From NCBI GenBank assembly GCA_043769985.1, contig JAYVIV010000213.1:1-64000 (forward strand): DNA of 64,000 nt. Reading direction: 5' to 3'. Origin of the DNA: Arcicella sp043769985 (GTDB lineage: Bacteria; Bacteroidota; Bacteroidia; Cytophagales; Spirosomataceae). Of the stretch, positions 33,340 to 42,612 are shown piece after piece. Position 1 is the first letter of the stretch; each line of letters starts with the position of its first letter. The notes beneath the pieces were generated by a model. The model had not been told where the DNA came from and made no database searches. It saw only the letters and a program-made list of their open reading frames with translations. Position numbers and translations under genes: made by a program.

Positions 33340-34686
33340 TTATTCTATTTTCTTCTTCCGATAAATAACCACCCCATATTCCGCCCGTTTCCCGTATTTT
33401 GAAATGGCATCGCAGCCCTCCAAAGATTCCACAAATTCGAGTTCTTTGGGTTTATATTGTTTGAGCTTTTCAGCGTCAATTTCTTGATTATCAACAAAAT
33501 AGAGAGGAACAATATCTGGTGATACTTTGCGTAAACGAATTATTTCTGACATCACTCTTGGAATACTCGTAGCGGCTTTGGCAGTCCAGCGTTCTTTTTC
33601 TGTTTTGATAAAAACGGTATCATTGGTATATTTTGGTTCTTGAAATTCTTCACCAACTTTGGCAATTCTATTTGAAACTATTTTCGCTCCCGCCACCACA
33701 TTTATACTCTCCATCGCATCGGCATCAATGGTTTTGCGGTTCACTTTTTCGGTTTCAAATTCACCATTAATCATGTAAACCGTTCCGTTGGTAGCATAAA
33801 CGCTTTCTCTAAACGAAATAAACTGTTCTGGACTCGTCAGAAGCGTATCTTTAATGACCTTCCATTTTTCGTTTTTATCCTGAATTTCTCCGATTACCCA
33901 AGTGTTTGCCAACGTCCAATCCAAGTTGAATTTTGACTCAATCGTAGTCACTGAAATTAGACCCGATTTTACTTTTCTACCAAAATAAGTTTGAGCGTCT
34001 TCCTTACTGAAAACATCAATTTTCTTGACGGTTTCTACATTAATATCCTCAAATTCAAACTCTCGACGTTGCAATCTGCCATCAATCATAATTCTTGGTT
34101 TATCGGAAAACACAAGGCTATCTGCGGTATTGAAAACGTCTAAAACGGGAGAATATGAAGCACATTTGTAGCGAACAGGTTCAAGTGTATTTTGCTTAAA
34201 AAGAAAGAAATCTCGGGGTAAATTGGGATGATTTTGATAGACAATTGCCCGAGGTTGTTTGTACTTAAAAATAACATCAAATCCCTTCTTTTTTTGATTG
34301 TAAATATACGAATAACTCGAATCTTTTTGAACCAAGAGTATATCACAATCATTCATTTTCGACAGTATTTTTTTATTCTCAAAACGAATGCCATTTACCG
34401 TAATAAAAGCCTTTTCTGGAATGGAATCAAGCGTGTATTTAACGTTTTTGAAGGCAGCATCCGCAAATGAACGATACCATTGACCTTTCTTTTGTCGTTC
34501 ATTTGCCGAATCCTTCGGCATTTCAATACCGAACGCCACCGTATCAACATAAATGAGATTTTTGTGGTAAAAACTGGTAATCGAATAGGCAGTGCCGTTC
34601 AAAATTTCAGTCTTTTCTTTCTTTTTCTGAGCAAATCCAGCGAAGGAAATACAAATGGCGAGCAATAGAAGAGTAGTGTTTTTCAT
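33340..34686 (-). CDS. Exported protein with TonB-plug-like repeats
   Basis: A 448-aa protein started at 34686 (MKNTTLLLLAICISFAGFAQ signal). The open frame continues 59 codons upstream, but only through a palindromic repeat. Inside are three or four blocks of the pattern 'hydroxyl-rich strand, Gly, DA..., I.V......A..YG', e.g. DINVETVKKIDVFSKEDAQT followed by YFGRKVKSGLISVTT, DADAMESINVVAGAK, and a C-terminal GKRAEYGVVIYRKK, resembling TonB-receptor plug motifs. No barrel follows. Function unknown. Confidence 0.75.
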   Translation of the reverse strand: MKNTTLLLLAICISFAGFAQKKKEKTEILNGTAYSITSFYHKNLIYVDTVAFGIEMPKDSANERQKKGQWYRSFADAAFKNVKYTLDSIPEKAFITVNGIRFENKKILSKMNDCDILLVQKDSSYSYIYNQKKKGFDVIFKYKQPRAIVYQNHPNLPRDFFLFKQNTLEPVRYKCASYSPVLDVFNTADSLVFSDKPRIMIDGRLQRREFEFEDINVETVKKIDVFSKEDAQTYFGRKVKSGLISVTTIESKFNLDWTLANTWVIGEIQDKNEKWKVIKDTLLTSPEQFISFRESVYATNGTVYMINGEFETEKVNRKTIDADAMESINVVAGAKIVSNRIAKVGEEFQEPKYTNDTVFIKTEKERWTAKAATSIPRVMSEIIRLRKVSPDIVPLYFVDNQEIDAEKLKQYKPKELEFVESLEGCDAISKYGKRAEYGVVIYRKKKIE

Positions 34687-34715
34687 GTTGAGTTTTTTAG
34701 GAGTGGGAATGGAAT

Positions 34716-34863
34716 CTGTCTGAGCGACCCTGTCTGAGCGACCCTGTCTGAATTTGGATTCGTTGGATTGAAGGATTTTTTGGATTAAAAAAGAATAGAG
34801 AATAAATCCTAAAAATCCACTAATCTGATACAGTGCGACGTTTCGCAATCCAAATTCGGACAA
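34716..34863. repeat. Palindrome, CTGTCTGAATTTGGATTC family, with tandem prefix
   Basis: Left side begins with a 14-base unit CTGTCTGAGCGACC repeated twice, then TGTCTGAATTTGGATTCG and GGATTTTTTGGATT; right arm AATCC ... CAATCCAAATTCGGACA (to 34863) is complementary with insertions (CAGTGCGACGTTTCG). Same family as 38642 and 43253. It creates a false N-terminal extension of the gene at 33340. Confidence 0.85.
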
Positions 34864-35033
34864 AATAACATTATCGCAAATTAACCAACAAATTTACCTT
34901 ACTCTGTTAATGAAATGTTAATTAACAATTTTAAATCTTCCAAGAAAAAATTTAATAAATCTATGAAATTATAATCAAGCCTTTTTCATTCAATCGTTTC
35001 TATTAACTTTACACAATTTTTGGGCGTATAATG

Positions 35034-35114
35034 GTGATTTGTGAGTTAGTGAGTTGTGATTTTTTCATTTTGAAGACTATTGCTAAATTCACAAATCACT
35101 AACTCACAAATCAC
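35034..35114. repeat. Palindrome, GTGATTTGTGAGTTAGTGAG family
   Basis: Left arm 35034-35062 and right arm 35086-35114 (TCACTAACTCACAAATCAC) pair with about two mismatches; arm of iterated GTGAGT/GTGATTT words. Lies 45 bases before carB. Related copy at 61511. Confidence 0.88.
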
Positions 35115-35158
35115 AACTAAGTCCCCTTCTTCCATTCCTCAAAAAAACAAAAAATAAA

Positions 35159-38026
35159 GTGCCAAGAAATCTTTCCATTAAGTCCGTTCTTATTATCGGT
35201 TCAGGTCCAATTATCATCGGTCAGGCTTGCGAGTTTGATTATGCAGGTTCACAGGCGGCTCGCTCATTGCGTGAAGAGGGCATCAAGGTTGCCTTGATAA
35301 ATTCCAATCCTGCCACCATTATGACAGACCCGCTCAATGCCGATTATGTCTATTTGAAACCCCTTGATAAGAATTCTATCATCGAAATCTTAGAAAAACA
35401 CATTGCCGAAGGAATTCCAATTGATGCCGTTTTGCCAACGATGGGTGGTCAGACGGCATTAAATTTAGCTATCGACTGTGACTCGGCGGGTGTTTGGCAA
35501 AAATACGGTGTGGAACTAATTGGCGTGGATATTAAGGCAATAGAAACCACCGAAGACCGTGAGAAATTCCGTCTGAAAATGATTGAGATTGGTGTTGGCG
35601 TTTGTAAAGGACGTACTGCCCGCTCGTTTTTGGAAGGAAAAGAAATTGCACAAGAAACTGGTTTCCCGCTGGTTATTCGCCCTTCGTTTACGCTTGGTGG
35701 AACGGGTGGAGGCTTTGTACTCGACGCAAAAGATTTTGATGCGGCTCTTAATAAAGGCTTGCACGCCTCGCCAACGCATGAGGTTTTGGTAGAACAATCA
35801 ATCAAAGGTTGGAAGGAATATGAATTAGAATTATTGCGTGATAATATTGGAAATGTAATTATCATTTGTTCAATTGAAAATTTCGACCCCATGGGAATTC
35901 ACACGGGCGATTCCATCACGGTTGCCCCTGCCCAGACGCTACCAGACACCATTTATCAAAGAATGCGTGACATGGCAATCAAGATGATGAATGCCATCGG
36001 ACAGTTTGCGGGCGGTTGTAATGTGCAGTTTTCGTTGAATCCTGAAACTGACGAAATCATTGCCATTGAAATTAATCCACGGGTTTCTCGTTCGTCGGCT
36101 TTGGCTTCAAAAGCAACGGGTTACCCAATTGCAAAAATTGCCGCAAAAATGGCAATTGGCTATAATTTAGATGAATTAACGAATGCTATTACAGGCAATA
36201 CTTCGGCTTACTTTGAACCAGCATTAGACTATGTTATCGTAAAAATTCCTCGATGGAATTTCGATAAATTCAAGGGTGCAGATAAGAGTTTAGGACTCCA
36301 AATGAAATCAGTTGGGGAAACGATGGGTATTGGTCGTAATTTTCAAGAAGCATTGCAAAAGGCTTGTCAATCGCTCGAAATCAAGCGTAATGGCATGGGT
36401 GCAGACGGCAAAGGATTGCGTGACCAAGATGCTATTATGTACTCGCTCGCCAATCCATCTTGGAATCGTCTTTTCCATATTTATGATGCCTTCAAATTAG
36501 GAATTTCTTTCAAAACGATTCAGCAAACGACCAAAATTGATAGATGGTTTTTGTATCAAATTGAGGATTTAGTAAGAGTTGAAAATGAAATTGAGAAATA
36601 TAACTTACATTCAATTCCGAAAGAACTTTTAGAAGAAGCCAAACATAAAGGTTTTGCTGATAGACAAATTGCTTATACGCTAAAATGCTTAGAATCAGAA
36701 GTTTACGATAAAAGAAACAATTTAGGAATTAAACGTATCTATAAATGTGTTGATACTTGTGCGGCAGAATTTGAGGCATCAACCCCTTACTTTTACTCTA
36801 CATTTAGCCCATTAACTCCAGATGGAGGAACAAGTAACTCCAAAATTGAAAGCCCAAATGAATCTATTTCCACTAATAAGAAAAAGGTAATTGTTTTAGG
36901 TTCAGGTCCAAACCGAATTGGACAAGGTATTGAGTTCGATTATTCGTGCGTACACGGAATTTTGGCGGCGAAAGAGGCTGGTTATGAGGCAATTATGATT
37001 AACTCGAATCCAGAAACGGTTTCAACAGATTTTGATATTGCGGATAAATTATACTTTGAACCTGTTTTCTGGGAACACGTTTACGACATCATTCAACACG
37101 AAAAACCCGAAGGCGTTATCGTACAATTGGGCGGACAAACGGCTTTGAAATTGGCGGAGAAACTCTCAAAATACGGAATCAAAATCATCGGAACCTCTTT
37201 TGAAGCCCTTGATTTGGCGGAAGATAGAGGAGCATTCTCGGCTTTATTACAAGAAAATGATATTCCTTTCCCACAATTTGGGGTTTGTGAAGATGCTGAT
37301 AATGCGGCAGAATTGGGTCGTCAATTGGGTTATCCATTATTAGTCCGTCCGTCGTATGTATTGGGTGGGCAGTCGATGAAAATTGTGATTAACGAACAGG
37401 AATTAGAGCAACACGTAGTTGATATTCTGAGAGATATTCCAGGCAATAAAATCCTCCTCGACCATTTCCTTGAAAATGCCATTGAGGCAGAGGCAGATGC
37501 GATATGTGACGGTGAAGACGTTTACATTATCGGAATCATGGAACACATCGAACCCGCAGGGATTCACTCAGGCGATTCGCACTCAGTTTTACCTCCGTTC
37601 GATTTATCAGAAAACGTAATTCAACAGATAAAAGACCATACCAAAAAGATTGCTCTCGCTCTGAAAACCGTAGGATTATTAAATATCCAGTTTGCGGTGA
37701 GGAATGAAGTAGTTTATATCATCGAAGCCAATCCAAGAGCGTCTCGAACCGTTCCATTTATTTGCAAGGCATACCAAGAGCCATACGTGAATTACGCAAC
37801 GAAAGTAATGTTAGGAGCAAAAATCAAAGACTTCAATTTCCAACCAAAAGGAAAAGGGTGGGCGATAAAAATACCCGTATTTTCATTCAACAAATTTCCG
37901 AATGTGAACATGGAATTAGGACCCGAAATGAAATCGACAGGAGAAGCAATTTACTTCATAGATTCACTAAAAGACGATTTTTTCAGAAAGGTTTACGGAG
38001 AACGAAATTTGTATCTTTCGAGGTAA
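35159..38026 (+). CDS. carB: Carbamoyl-phosphate synthase large subunit
   Basis: Makes carbamoyl phosphate for arginine and pyrimidine synthesis with glutaminase CarA. 955 aa; starts with GTG (GTGCCAAGAAATC, M-P-R-N), no ATG nearby. Two tandem ATP-grasp halves: KSVLIIGSGPIIIGQACEFD and KKVIVLGSGPNRIGQGIEFD mark their starts (residues ~8 and ~574), with INPRVSRSSALASKATGYPI and EANPRASRTVPFICKAYQEP near their ends. It ends NLYLSR without the C-terminal allosteric MGS domain, as in other Bacteroidota CarB. A perfect hairpin terminator follows. Confidence 0.97.
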   Translation: MPRNLSIKSVLIIGSGPIIIGQACEFDYAGSQAARSLREEGIKVALINSNPATIMTDPLNADYVYLKPLDKNSIIEILEKHIAEGIPIDAVLPTMGGQTALNLAIDCDSAGVWQKYGVELIGVDIKAIETTEDREKFRLKMIEIGVGVCKGRTARSFLEGKEIAQETGFPLVIRPSFTLGGTGGGFVLDAKDFDAALNKGLHASPTHEVLVEQSIKGWKEYELELLRDNIGNVIIICSIENFDPMGIHTGDSITVAPAQTLPDTIYQRMRDMAIKMMNAIGQFAGGCNVQFSLNPETDEIIAIEINPRVSRSSALASKATGYPIAKIAAKMAIGYNLDELTNAITGNTSAYFEPALDYVIVKIPRWNFDKFKGADKSLGLQMKSVGETMGIGRNFQEALQKACQSLEIKRNGMGADGKGLRDQDAIMYSLANPSWNRLFHIYDAFKLGISFKTIQQTTKIDRWFLYQIEDLVRVENEIEKYNLHSIPKELLEEAKHKGFADRQIAYTLKCLESEVYDKRNNLGIKRIYKCVDTCAAEFEASTPYFYSTFSPLTPDGGTSNSKIESPNESISTNKKKVIVLGSGPNRIGQGIEFDYSCVHGILAAKEAGYEAIMINSNPETVSTDFDIADKLYFEPVFWEHVYDIIQHEKPEGVIVQLGGQTALKLAEKLSKYGIKIIGTSFEALDLAEDRGAFSALLQENDIPFPQFGVCEDADNAAELGRQLGYPLLVRPSYVLGGQSMKIVINEQELEQHVVDILRDIPGNKILLDHFLENAIEAEADAICDGEDVYIIGIMEHIEPAGIHSGDSHSVLPPFDLSENVIQQIKDHTKKIALALKTVGLLNIQFAVRNEVVYIIEANPRASRTVPFICKAYQEPYVNYATKVMLGAKIKDFNFQPKGKGWAIKIPVFSFNKFPNVNMELGPEMKSTGEAIYFIDSLKDDFFRKVYGERNLYLSR

Positions 38027-38039
38027 TAAAAAGGTAAAC

Positions 38040-38095
38040 ACACAAACTCGTACGAATAAATGTAAAAATTCACATTTATTCGTACGAGTTTGTGT
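38040..38095. terminator. Perfect 24-bp hairpin terminator between carB and DUF6252-like gene
   Basis: Arms 38040-38063 and 38072-38095 are perfectly complementary (core CTCGTACGAATAAATGT), loop AAAAATTC. No long T run, but convergent position and stability fit a bidirectional stop. Confidence 0.82.
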
Positions 38096-38129
38096 TAAAT
38101 TTCACACTTTTATGGACGAGTTTCAAATA

Positions 38130-38615
38130 TCACTCCACTTGAGCATTCACAACTTTCCCTTCCGTAATCACTATTTTACTGCCATCAGACCCAACGGCTG
38201 TGCCTGAAAATGTAGCGTTTGCATACGTCAAGGTATTCGCTAATTTGGTTTTAGTAATCGTTACTATTCCCGATGAACCTTTTTGATCCTTACCAATAAA
38301 ATAACTAACTTTTGCCACCTGTCTGGTGAATTGAAAAAGACGGTCGTTGGTTTCCTCAAATTTATAAGCCGTTCCAACGTTTGCAGAATTAATCAAAGTC
38401 ATGGCAATGACATCTTTCCCGCCCGTAACTTCCAACGCTCCCGTACCTGAGAAACTGCCCGAAGTAATCGCCCCTGCCCCCACACTACTTTTCCACTCCA
38501 CGCCATTGATTTTCATGGAAATATAACTTGTGCCAGTTGCAGGTGTTACGTCGCTTGATTTTGAGCAAGATAAAATCCCGCAAAATAGTAAGAGAGAAAA
38601 AAGGTATGTTTTCAT
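38130..38615 (-). CDS. Lipoprotein, DUF6252-like
   Basis: A 161-aa lipoprotein: signal MKTYLFSLLLFCGILSC with lipobox Cys17, a Ser/Thr linker, then beta-rich domain starting SYISMKINGVEWKSSVGAG, the opening seen in DUF6252-type Bacteroidota proteins ('M...NG..W.A'). Followed by VIAMTLINSANVGTAYKFEE and ATFSGTAVGSDGSKIVITEG. Surface lipoprotein of unknown role; family name is tentative. Confidence 0.75.
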   Translation of the reverse strand: MKTYLFSLLLFCGILSCSKSSDVTPATGTSYISMKINGVEWKSSVGAGAITSGSFSGTGALEVTGGKDVIAMTLINSANVGTAYKFEETNDRLFQFTRQVAKVSYFIGKDQKGSSGIVTITKTKLANTLTYANATFSGTAVGSDGSKIVITEGKVVNAQVE

Positions 38616-38641
38616 GATTTTTGAGTTTAAAATTAAAATTT

Positions 38642-38756
38642 TGTCTGAACTGGGATTCGTAGGATTTTAGGATTTTTTGGATTTTCTATCGAACTCCAAT
38701 CCAAAAAATCCATTAATCTGACGAATCCCAGTTCTGACGGGGTCGCCCAGACAGTT
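38642..38756. repeat. Palindrome, CTGTCTGAATTTGGATTC family (orientation A)
   Basis: Left arm starts TGTCTGAACTGGGATTCG; right arm ends in CCCAGTTCTGACGGGGTCGC followed by CCAGACAG. The loop TTTTCTATCGAACTCC and flanking GGATTTTTTGG / CCAAAAAATCC (about 42 bases) are the exact reverse complement of the centre of the copy at 43253-43360, so these are two copies of one element in opposite orientation. Confidence 0.93.
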
Positions 38757-38777
38757 TTATGTTTGTGATATATTTTG

Positions 38778-39869
38778 TTATTGCTTGATAACCAACACAT
38801 TAAAGATTACACCCACTGGCATTGCTGATGTATCTTCTAAATAAATTCTCCAATTTGACCCACTCCAAAAAACGCCATAAGTTTTATCTAAGTAAGGTCC
38901 GCCAGAACCGTAGTTGTGGGTTACTATCAAAATATCATTGGCATTATTGGCAAGCGTTGTATTGGGAATAATAAGCTGATTTAGAATAACATTCCCTGCA
39001 CTTGTAACAATTTTGAAAGCAGGTTGTGCTGTGATTCCCCCCGCTACTTTAATTGCCCCTGTAATTTTAACAGCTGTACTTGCAATCAATTCTAAGGCAG
39101 TACCACCTGATAAATTACCAAATTGTGCCACTGGAATAGTTGCGGAGGTATTACTTCCAACAATTGCATAACTACTGAGAGAAGAAGTTTCTAACCCTGT
39201 GAATGAATTACTTTGGAAAAATCCTCCATAACCACTGACAGAAGCACCATAAACACCAGTACCCCCTGCCGTGGCATTTCCGAAAATACCATATCCCGAG
39301 CCTGAGGTAAGTCCATAAACGCCTTTGCCAGAAACAGCATCTCCATAAACACCATCGCCTGTGGTGAGTCCTCTTCCCCAAACACCTCTATAAGAATCTG
39401 ATGCTCCAAATACTCCCGTTCCCAAACCAGAAGCTGTTGATCCATAAACACCAGTCGAACCCCCTTGTCCATAAACACCAAAACCTCCTCCAGAGCCAAA
39501 ACCTATGATTGCGTGTCCTGTACCGTTATTAGTAGCTTCAATTATGCCACTACCGCCTAACGCAGTAGAACCAGTAACCACAAATGGCACACCCATTCTA
39601 CTTGCCTTCTGCCAACCAAAAAGTCCTCTATAAACCTCTATTTCTGCCGTAGTTGTATTATAAATCATCAAACCGTCGGCAATTGCTGGCATAGCATTGC
39701 GTTGGGTTGTTGTCATTCTTGGCATCAAAAAGCCTTTGTCTGAACTTCTAACGTCTAACATAGCAGCCGCATTCGGCACTGCCCCCGTTGAATTTACCCC
39801 CATTTGAGCATTGACTGTTTGTAGATACACACACAGCAAGAGAGTCAACATATAATAATTCTTTTTCAT
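38778..39869 (-). CDS. Secreted repeat protein (tail-fibre-like, Gly-rich)
   Basis: A 363-aa exported protein. Signal MKKNYYMLTLLLCVYLQTVN, then the common Bacteroidota opening AAMLDVRSSDKGFLMPRMTT. Residues ~110-240 are a Gly/Val/Tyr repeat with units such as GVYGQGGSTGVYGSTASG, GVFGASDSYRGVWGRG and GVYGDAVSGKGVYGLTSG, roughly 20-22 residues each, predicting a beta-helix or trimeric fibre. The C-terminus (NDILIVTHNYGSGGPYLDKT) is a compact cap. Likely a surface fibre; function unknown. Confidence 0.8.
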   Translation of the reverse strand: MKKNYYMLTLLLCVYLQTVNAQMGVNSTGAVPNAAAMLDVRSSDKGFLMPRMTTTQRNAMPAIADGLMIYNTTTAEIEVYRGLFGWQKASRMGVPFVVTGSTALGGSGIIEATNNGTGHAIIGFGSGGGFGVYGQGGSTGVYGSTASGLGTGVFGASDSYRGVWGRGLTTGDGVYGDAVSGKGVYGLTSGSGYGIFGNATAGGTGVYGASVSGYGGFFQSNSFTGLETSSLSSYAIVGSNTSATIPVAQFGNLSGGTALELIASTAVKITGAIKVAGGITAQPAFKIVTSAGNVILNQLIIPNTTLANNANDILIVTHNYGSGGPYLDKTYGVFWSGSNWRIYLEDTSAMPVGVIFNVLVIKQ

Positions 39870-39873
39870 TTTA

Positions 39874-40026
39874 ATTAGCCCCCCGACCCCCGAAGGGGGA
39901 GTTTGTTAAAGTGTTATGATAATTAGCTCCTCAAATGAGGGCAAGGAGCGTTATAATTCTCTTAAAATTTGGACTCAAAAGTTCCCCCTTCGGGGAGTTC
40001 GGCGACCGATGCCTCGGGGCTATAAT
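39874..40026. repeat. Long palindrome, TAGCCCCCCGACCCCCGAAG family
   Basis: Left arm TTAGCCCCCCGACCCCCGAA with GGGGGAGTTT; right arm GTTCCCCCTTCGGGGAGTTC then GCCTCGGGGCTATAAT; inner arms carry AATTAGCTCCTC / CAAGGAGCGTTATAATTC. Very G/C-rich at its ends in AT-rich DNA. The right end supplies the TAG stop of the LytTR gene. A short relative lies at 18733. Confidence 0.85.
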
Positions 40027-40367
40027 TCACTGATTGCATTCCGCTTCCTCCGAGAAACTGGCAATTGGGTTTCGTCTTTCAAAAAAAGGTGCGTAATGTG
40101 CTTTATATCAAGTTCTTGTGTATCTTTCACGTGTCTTTTATTGACACAATATGCCCGATGAATCCGAACGAAAGAATCATTCAATGAGTGTTGAATATGA
40201 TACAGTAGGGTTCGGGGTGAAATTTTTATTTTGCCGTTATACAAGTGAATGAGGGTATAATTGACATTGCCTTGCAGATATAGAATGTCATCGAAAAGAA
40301 TTTTATCTTTCCGTTTGTGCTTGTTGGGTAACAAGAAAAATCTGGAATTATTGATTGTATTTATCAT
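40020..40367 (-). CDS. LytTR-domain transcriptional regulator (no receiver)
   Basis: A 115-aa stand-alone LytTR DNA-binding domain from ATG 40367 (MINTINNSRFFLLPNKHKRK). The 25 upstream in-frame codons encode only a palindromic repeat and are rejected. Signature: ILFDDILYLQGNVNYTLIHL, then DSFVRIHRAYCVNKRHV. Lacking a receiver domain, it must respond to another signal or act constitutively. The gene is boxed in by three palindromes (39874, 40384, 40550), and its stop codon lies in one of them. Confidence 0.85.
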   Translation of the reverse strand: MINTINNSRFFLLPNKHKRKDKILFDDILYLQGNVNYTLIHLYNGKIKISPRTLLYHIQHSLNDSFVRIHRAYCVNKRHVKDTQELDIKHITHLFLKDETQLPVSRRKRNAISEL

Positions 40368-40383
40368 TGCTTTGTGAGGTTGG

Positions 40384-40459
40384 GCTTTGAGCCATGAGCA
40401 GTGAGCAATGAGAAAATAATTATCTATTATCTCAAAACTCACAGCTCAAAACTCATAGC
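40384..40459. repeat. Palindrome, GCTTTGAGCCATGAGC family
   Basis: Arms 40384-40414 and 40429-40459 pair; iterated TTGAGC/ATGAGC/GTGAGC words on the left and CTCAAAACTCA on the right. Same family as 61045. Lies 17 bases before the LytTR start. Confidence 0.87.
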
Positions 40460-40549
40460 TGTTAGACAATACAAATTTCATCACAACCCAAACCAATGTA
40501 AATCCTTAAATTAGGGGAAATCGTATCCTTAATTTTAGGGATATTTCTA

Positions 40550-40651
40550 TTAATTGTTGAAGGATGATTTGTTGAATTGTTGAAAATAAGACGATGTGCA
40601 TCACGTATTACCTCAATCAACAACGCTACAATTCAACAAATCAACAATTAA
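40550..40651. repeat. Palindrome, TTGTTGAATTGTTGA family
   Basis: Left arm TTAATTGTTGAAGGATG with ATTTGTTGAATTGTTGAA; right arm CAATTCAACAAATCAACAAT; iterated GTTGAATT words. Ends 9 bases before the histidine kinase start codon. Confidence 0.85.
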
Positions 40652-40660
40652 AATAAACCC

Positions 40661-42595
40661 ATGAAAAACACACTACTAATCCTGTTGCTATCTCTTAACA
40701 TCACAACCTTCGGACAACGTGAAACCATTGACCGATTGAAAGCTGAATTGAAAAAAATTGAGGCAATGCCAGAATCATATACTCGTGACACGATGTGGTC
40801 GAGGAAGGTGAAGGTCTTGATGTATCACTATACGTTTATCAATGCAGATTCAGCTTTAATTTATACCAAAAAATTATTGGCTGTTTCTGAAAAGCGAGGA
40901 ATTGAAACCAATATCATTCACAGTTATAATTATTTTGGGTATTTGTACGGTTTGGAAGGCAATCATTTTATGGCTGCCCAAAACTATTATAAAGCCCTCG
41001 GAATGGCTGAAAAGAGTAAGGATGAAAAGAGGATTTTAGATAGCAAACGTTATTTAACCGAAGCCTATATCAGTTTAGAGGATTATACAAAAGCATTGAA
41101 ATTTGGAAATGAAGCCTTATTATTAGCACGAAAACGAAAAGATAATAATGAACTTTGGGCAAGTTTAAGCAATCTGGGCGTTATTTATTTGAATAGTAAT
41201 AATTTTGGTAAGGCAAAAATATATTTCCAAGAATTAAGAGAATTAGCTCTCAAAGCCAATGATAAAGATTTTATTGCCGTAAGTTTAAATGCTTTGGGTC
41301 ACGTTGAATCCTCGATGAAGAATTACAAAAAAGCTCACAATCTTTTCGATGAATTACTTAAATATTACGACCCACAAAGTATCAATTATGCCACTACACA
41401 AATAGATATTGCTGAAGTTTTGGTGGGAGAACAAAAATATAATCAAGCTATCCCAATGATTCTCACGGCTCAAAAGAAAATAAAAAAAGAGGGGGGAGAA
41501 AGCTATTTACCAACTTCTTATAAGCTACTTTATGAGTCCTACAAAGCCCAAGGCAATAATGCAGATGCACTGAAATATCACGAAAAATTTATGTCTTTAA
41601 ATGATAGCCTTTCCAAAGAAAGTACACAAAGCCGTATTCGTTCTTTGCAGTTTGAATATGATAATACCTTGAAAGAGACCAAATTACAAAAACAAAACAT
41701 TGAATTATTAGAAGAGAAAACACAAAAACAACAAATAGCCCAAACAAGAAATCTCTTTCTTTTGGCAGGAATATTGGCTTTGGCATTGGCAGGTATTTTA
41801 TTCTGGAATAATCGAAAACTAAATCTCAAAAACCGACAAATTGAATCACAGAAAACTCAAATTATGTTGGCTCAGGAACAATTGGAAAATGCTAATCAGA
41901 ATTTAGAATATCGAGTAATGCAACGCACCCAAGAATTAGCGTTTGCTAATGATGAAATTATTCATAAAAATGAAGAAATAAAAACAGCACTTTTCACAGG
42001 ACAAAGCATTGAACGTAAGCGAGTTGCCTCTGAATTACACGATAATGTAAGTAGCCTATTATCTGCCGTGAATATGTCTATGCAGGCAATTAGTGGCAAA
42101 ACGCTGACGGAGGGAGACCAAAAGATTTATCAAAATGTACGTGAAATGATAAAAAATGCGTATTCAGAAGTTCGGAATATTTCGCATAACATCATGCCTG
42201 CGGGCTTAGAAAAAGATGGGCTTGCAAGTACGATTGAGCAATTATTGGAGAAAATAAATCTAAATAAACAATTGTCTTTTAGCCTTGAATCTAAGGGAAT
42301 GGAACAACGATTACCAGTCCAAATTGAATTAAATGTTTATAGTATCGTTTTGGAATTAATCAATAACATCATCAAACATTCACAAGCAACCTCAGCCACA
42401 ATTTTAATGATGAATCAAAACGATATTTTTAATCTTCAAGTAACAGATAATGGCATTGGAATGCAAGATGGTTCGGGCAATGGGATGAACAATATCAAAG
42501 CAAGGATTGAAGCCTTGAATGGTAGTTTTACTTGTGATGCTGATAGTAAAAATGGAGCAAATTTTGACGTAAAAATACCTCTCAATTTAAACTGA
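40661..42595 (+). CDS. TPR-containing sensor histidine kinase
   Basis: A 644-aa membrane kinase of the NarX/LiaS-type (HisKA_3) class. Signal peptide (MKNTLLILLLSLNITTFG), periplasmic TPR array about residues 50-320 (e.g. ELWASLSNLGVIYLNSNNFG), membrane helix ~362-382 (LFLLAGILALALAGILFW), coiled coil, then phospho-acceptor His in SIERKRVASELHDNVSSLLS and ATPase motifs ELINNIIKHSQA and DNGIGMQDGSGNGMNNIKAR. It should phosphorylate the NarL-type regulator at 43378. Stop codon lies inside the terminator stem. Confidence 0.93.
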   Translation: MKNTLLILLLSLNITTFGQRETIDRLKAELKKIEAMPESYTRDTMWSRKVKVLMYHYTFINADSALIYTKKLLAVSEKRGIETNIIHSYNYFGYLYGLEGNHFMAAQNYYKALGMAEKSKDEKRILDSKRYLTEAYISLEDYTKALKFGNEALLLARKRKDNNELWASLSNLGVIYLNSNNFGKAKIYFQELRELALKANDKDFIAVSLNALGHVESSMKNYKKAHNLFDELLKYYDPQSINYATTQIDIAEVLVGEQKYNQAIPMILTAQKKIKKEGGESYLPTSYKLLYESYKAQGNNADALKYHEKFMSLNDSLSKESTQSRIRSLQFEYDNTLKETKLQKQNIELLEEKTQKQQIAQTRNLFLLAGILALALAGILFWNNRKLNLKNRQIESQKTQIMLAQEQLENANQNLEYRVMQRTQELAFANDEIIHKNEEIKTALFTGQSIERKRVASELHDNVSSLLSAVNMSMQAISGKTLTEGDQKIYQNVREMIKNAYSEVRNISHNIMPAGLEKDGLASTIEQLLEKINLNKQLSFSLESKGMEQRLPVQIELNVYSIVLELINNIIKHSQATSATILMMNQNDIFNLQVTDNGIGMQDGSGNGMNNIKARIEALNGSFTCDADSKNGANFDVKIPLNLN

Positions 42596-42605
42596 GAGGT
42601 ATTTT
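42571..42605 (+). terminator. Terminator of the histidine kinase gene
   Basis: Stem AAAATACCTCTCA / TGAGAGGTATTTT with an 8-base loop; the TGA stop is the first codon of the right arm. Confidence 0.88.
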
Positions 42606-42612
42606 CAGGTTT

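Noticed and set aside
34687..34863. 59-codon N-terminal extension of the gene at 33340
   Set aside because: It is a translation of a palindromic repeat; a proper signal peptide begins at the inner ATG 34686.
35159..38026. Truncated carB (missing C-terminal MGS domain)
   Set aside because: Both ATP-grasp halves are complete and the ending NLYLSR is the usual one in Bacteroidota CarB.
40368..40442. 25-codon N-terminal extension of the LytTR gene
   Set aside because: Translates a GCTTTGAGCC-family palindrome; the domain begins after ATG 40367.
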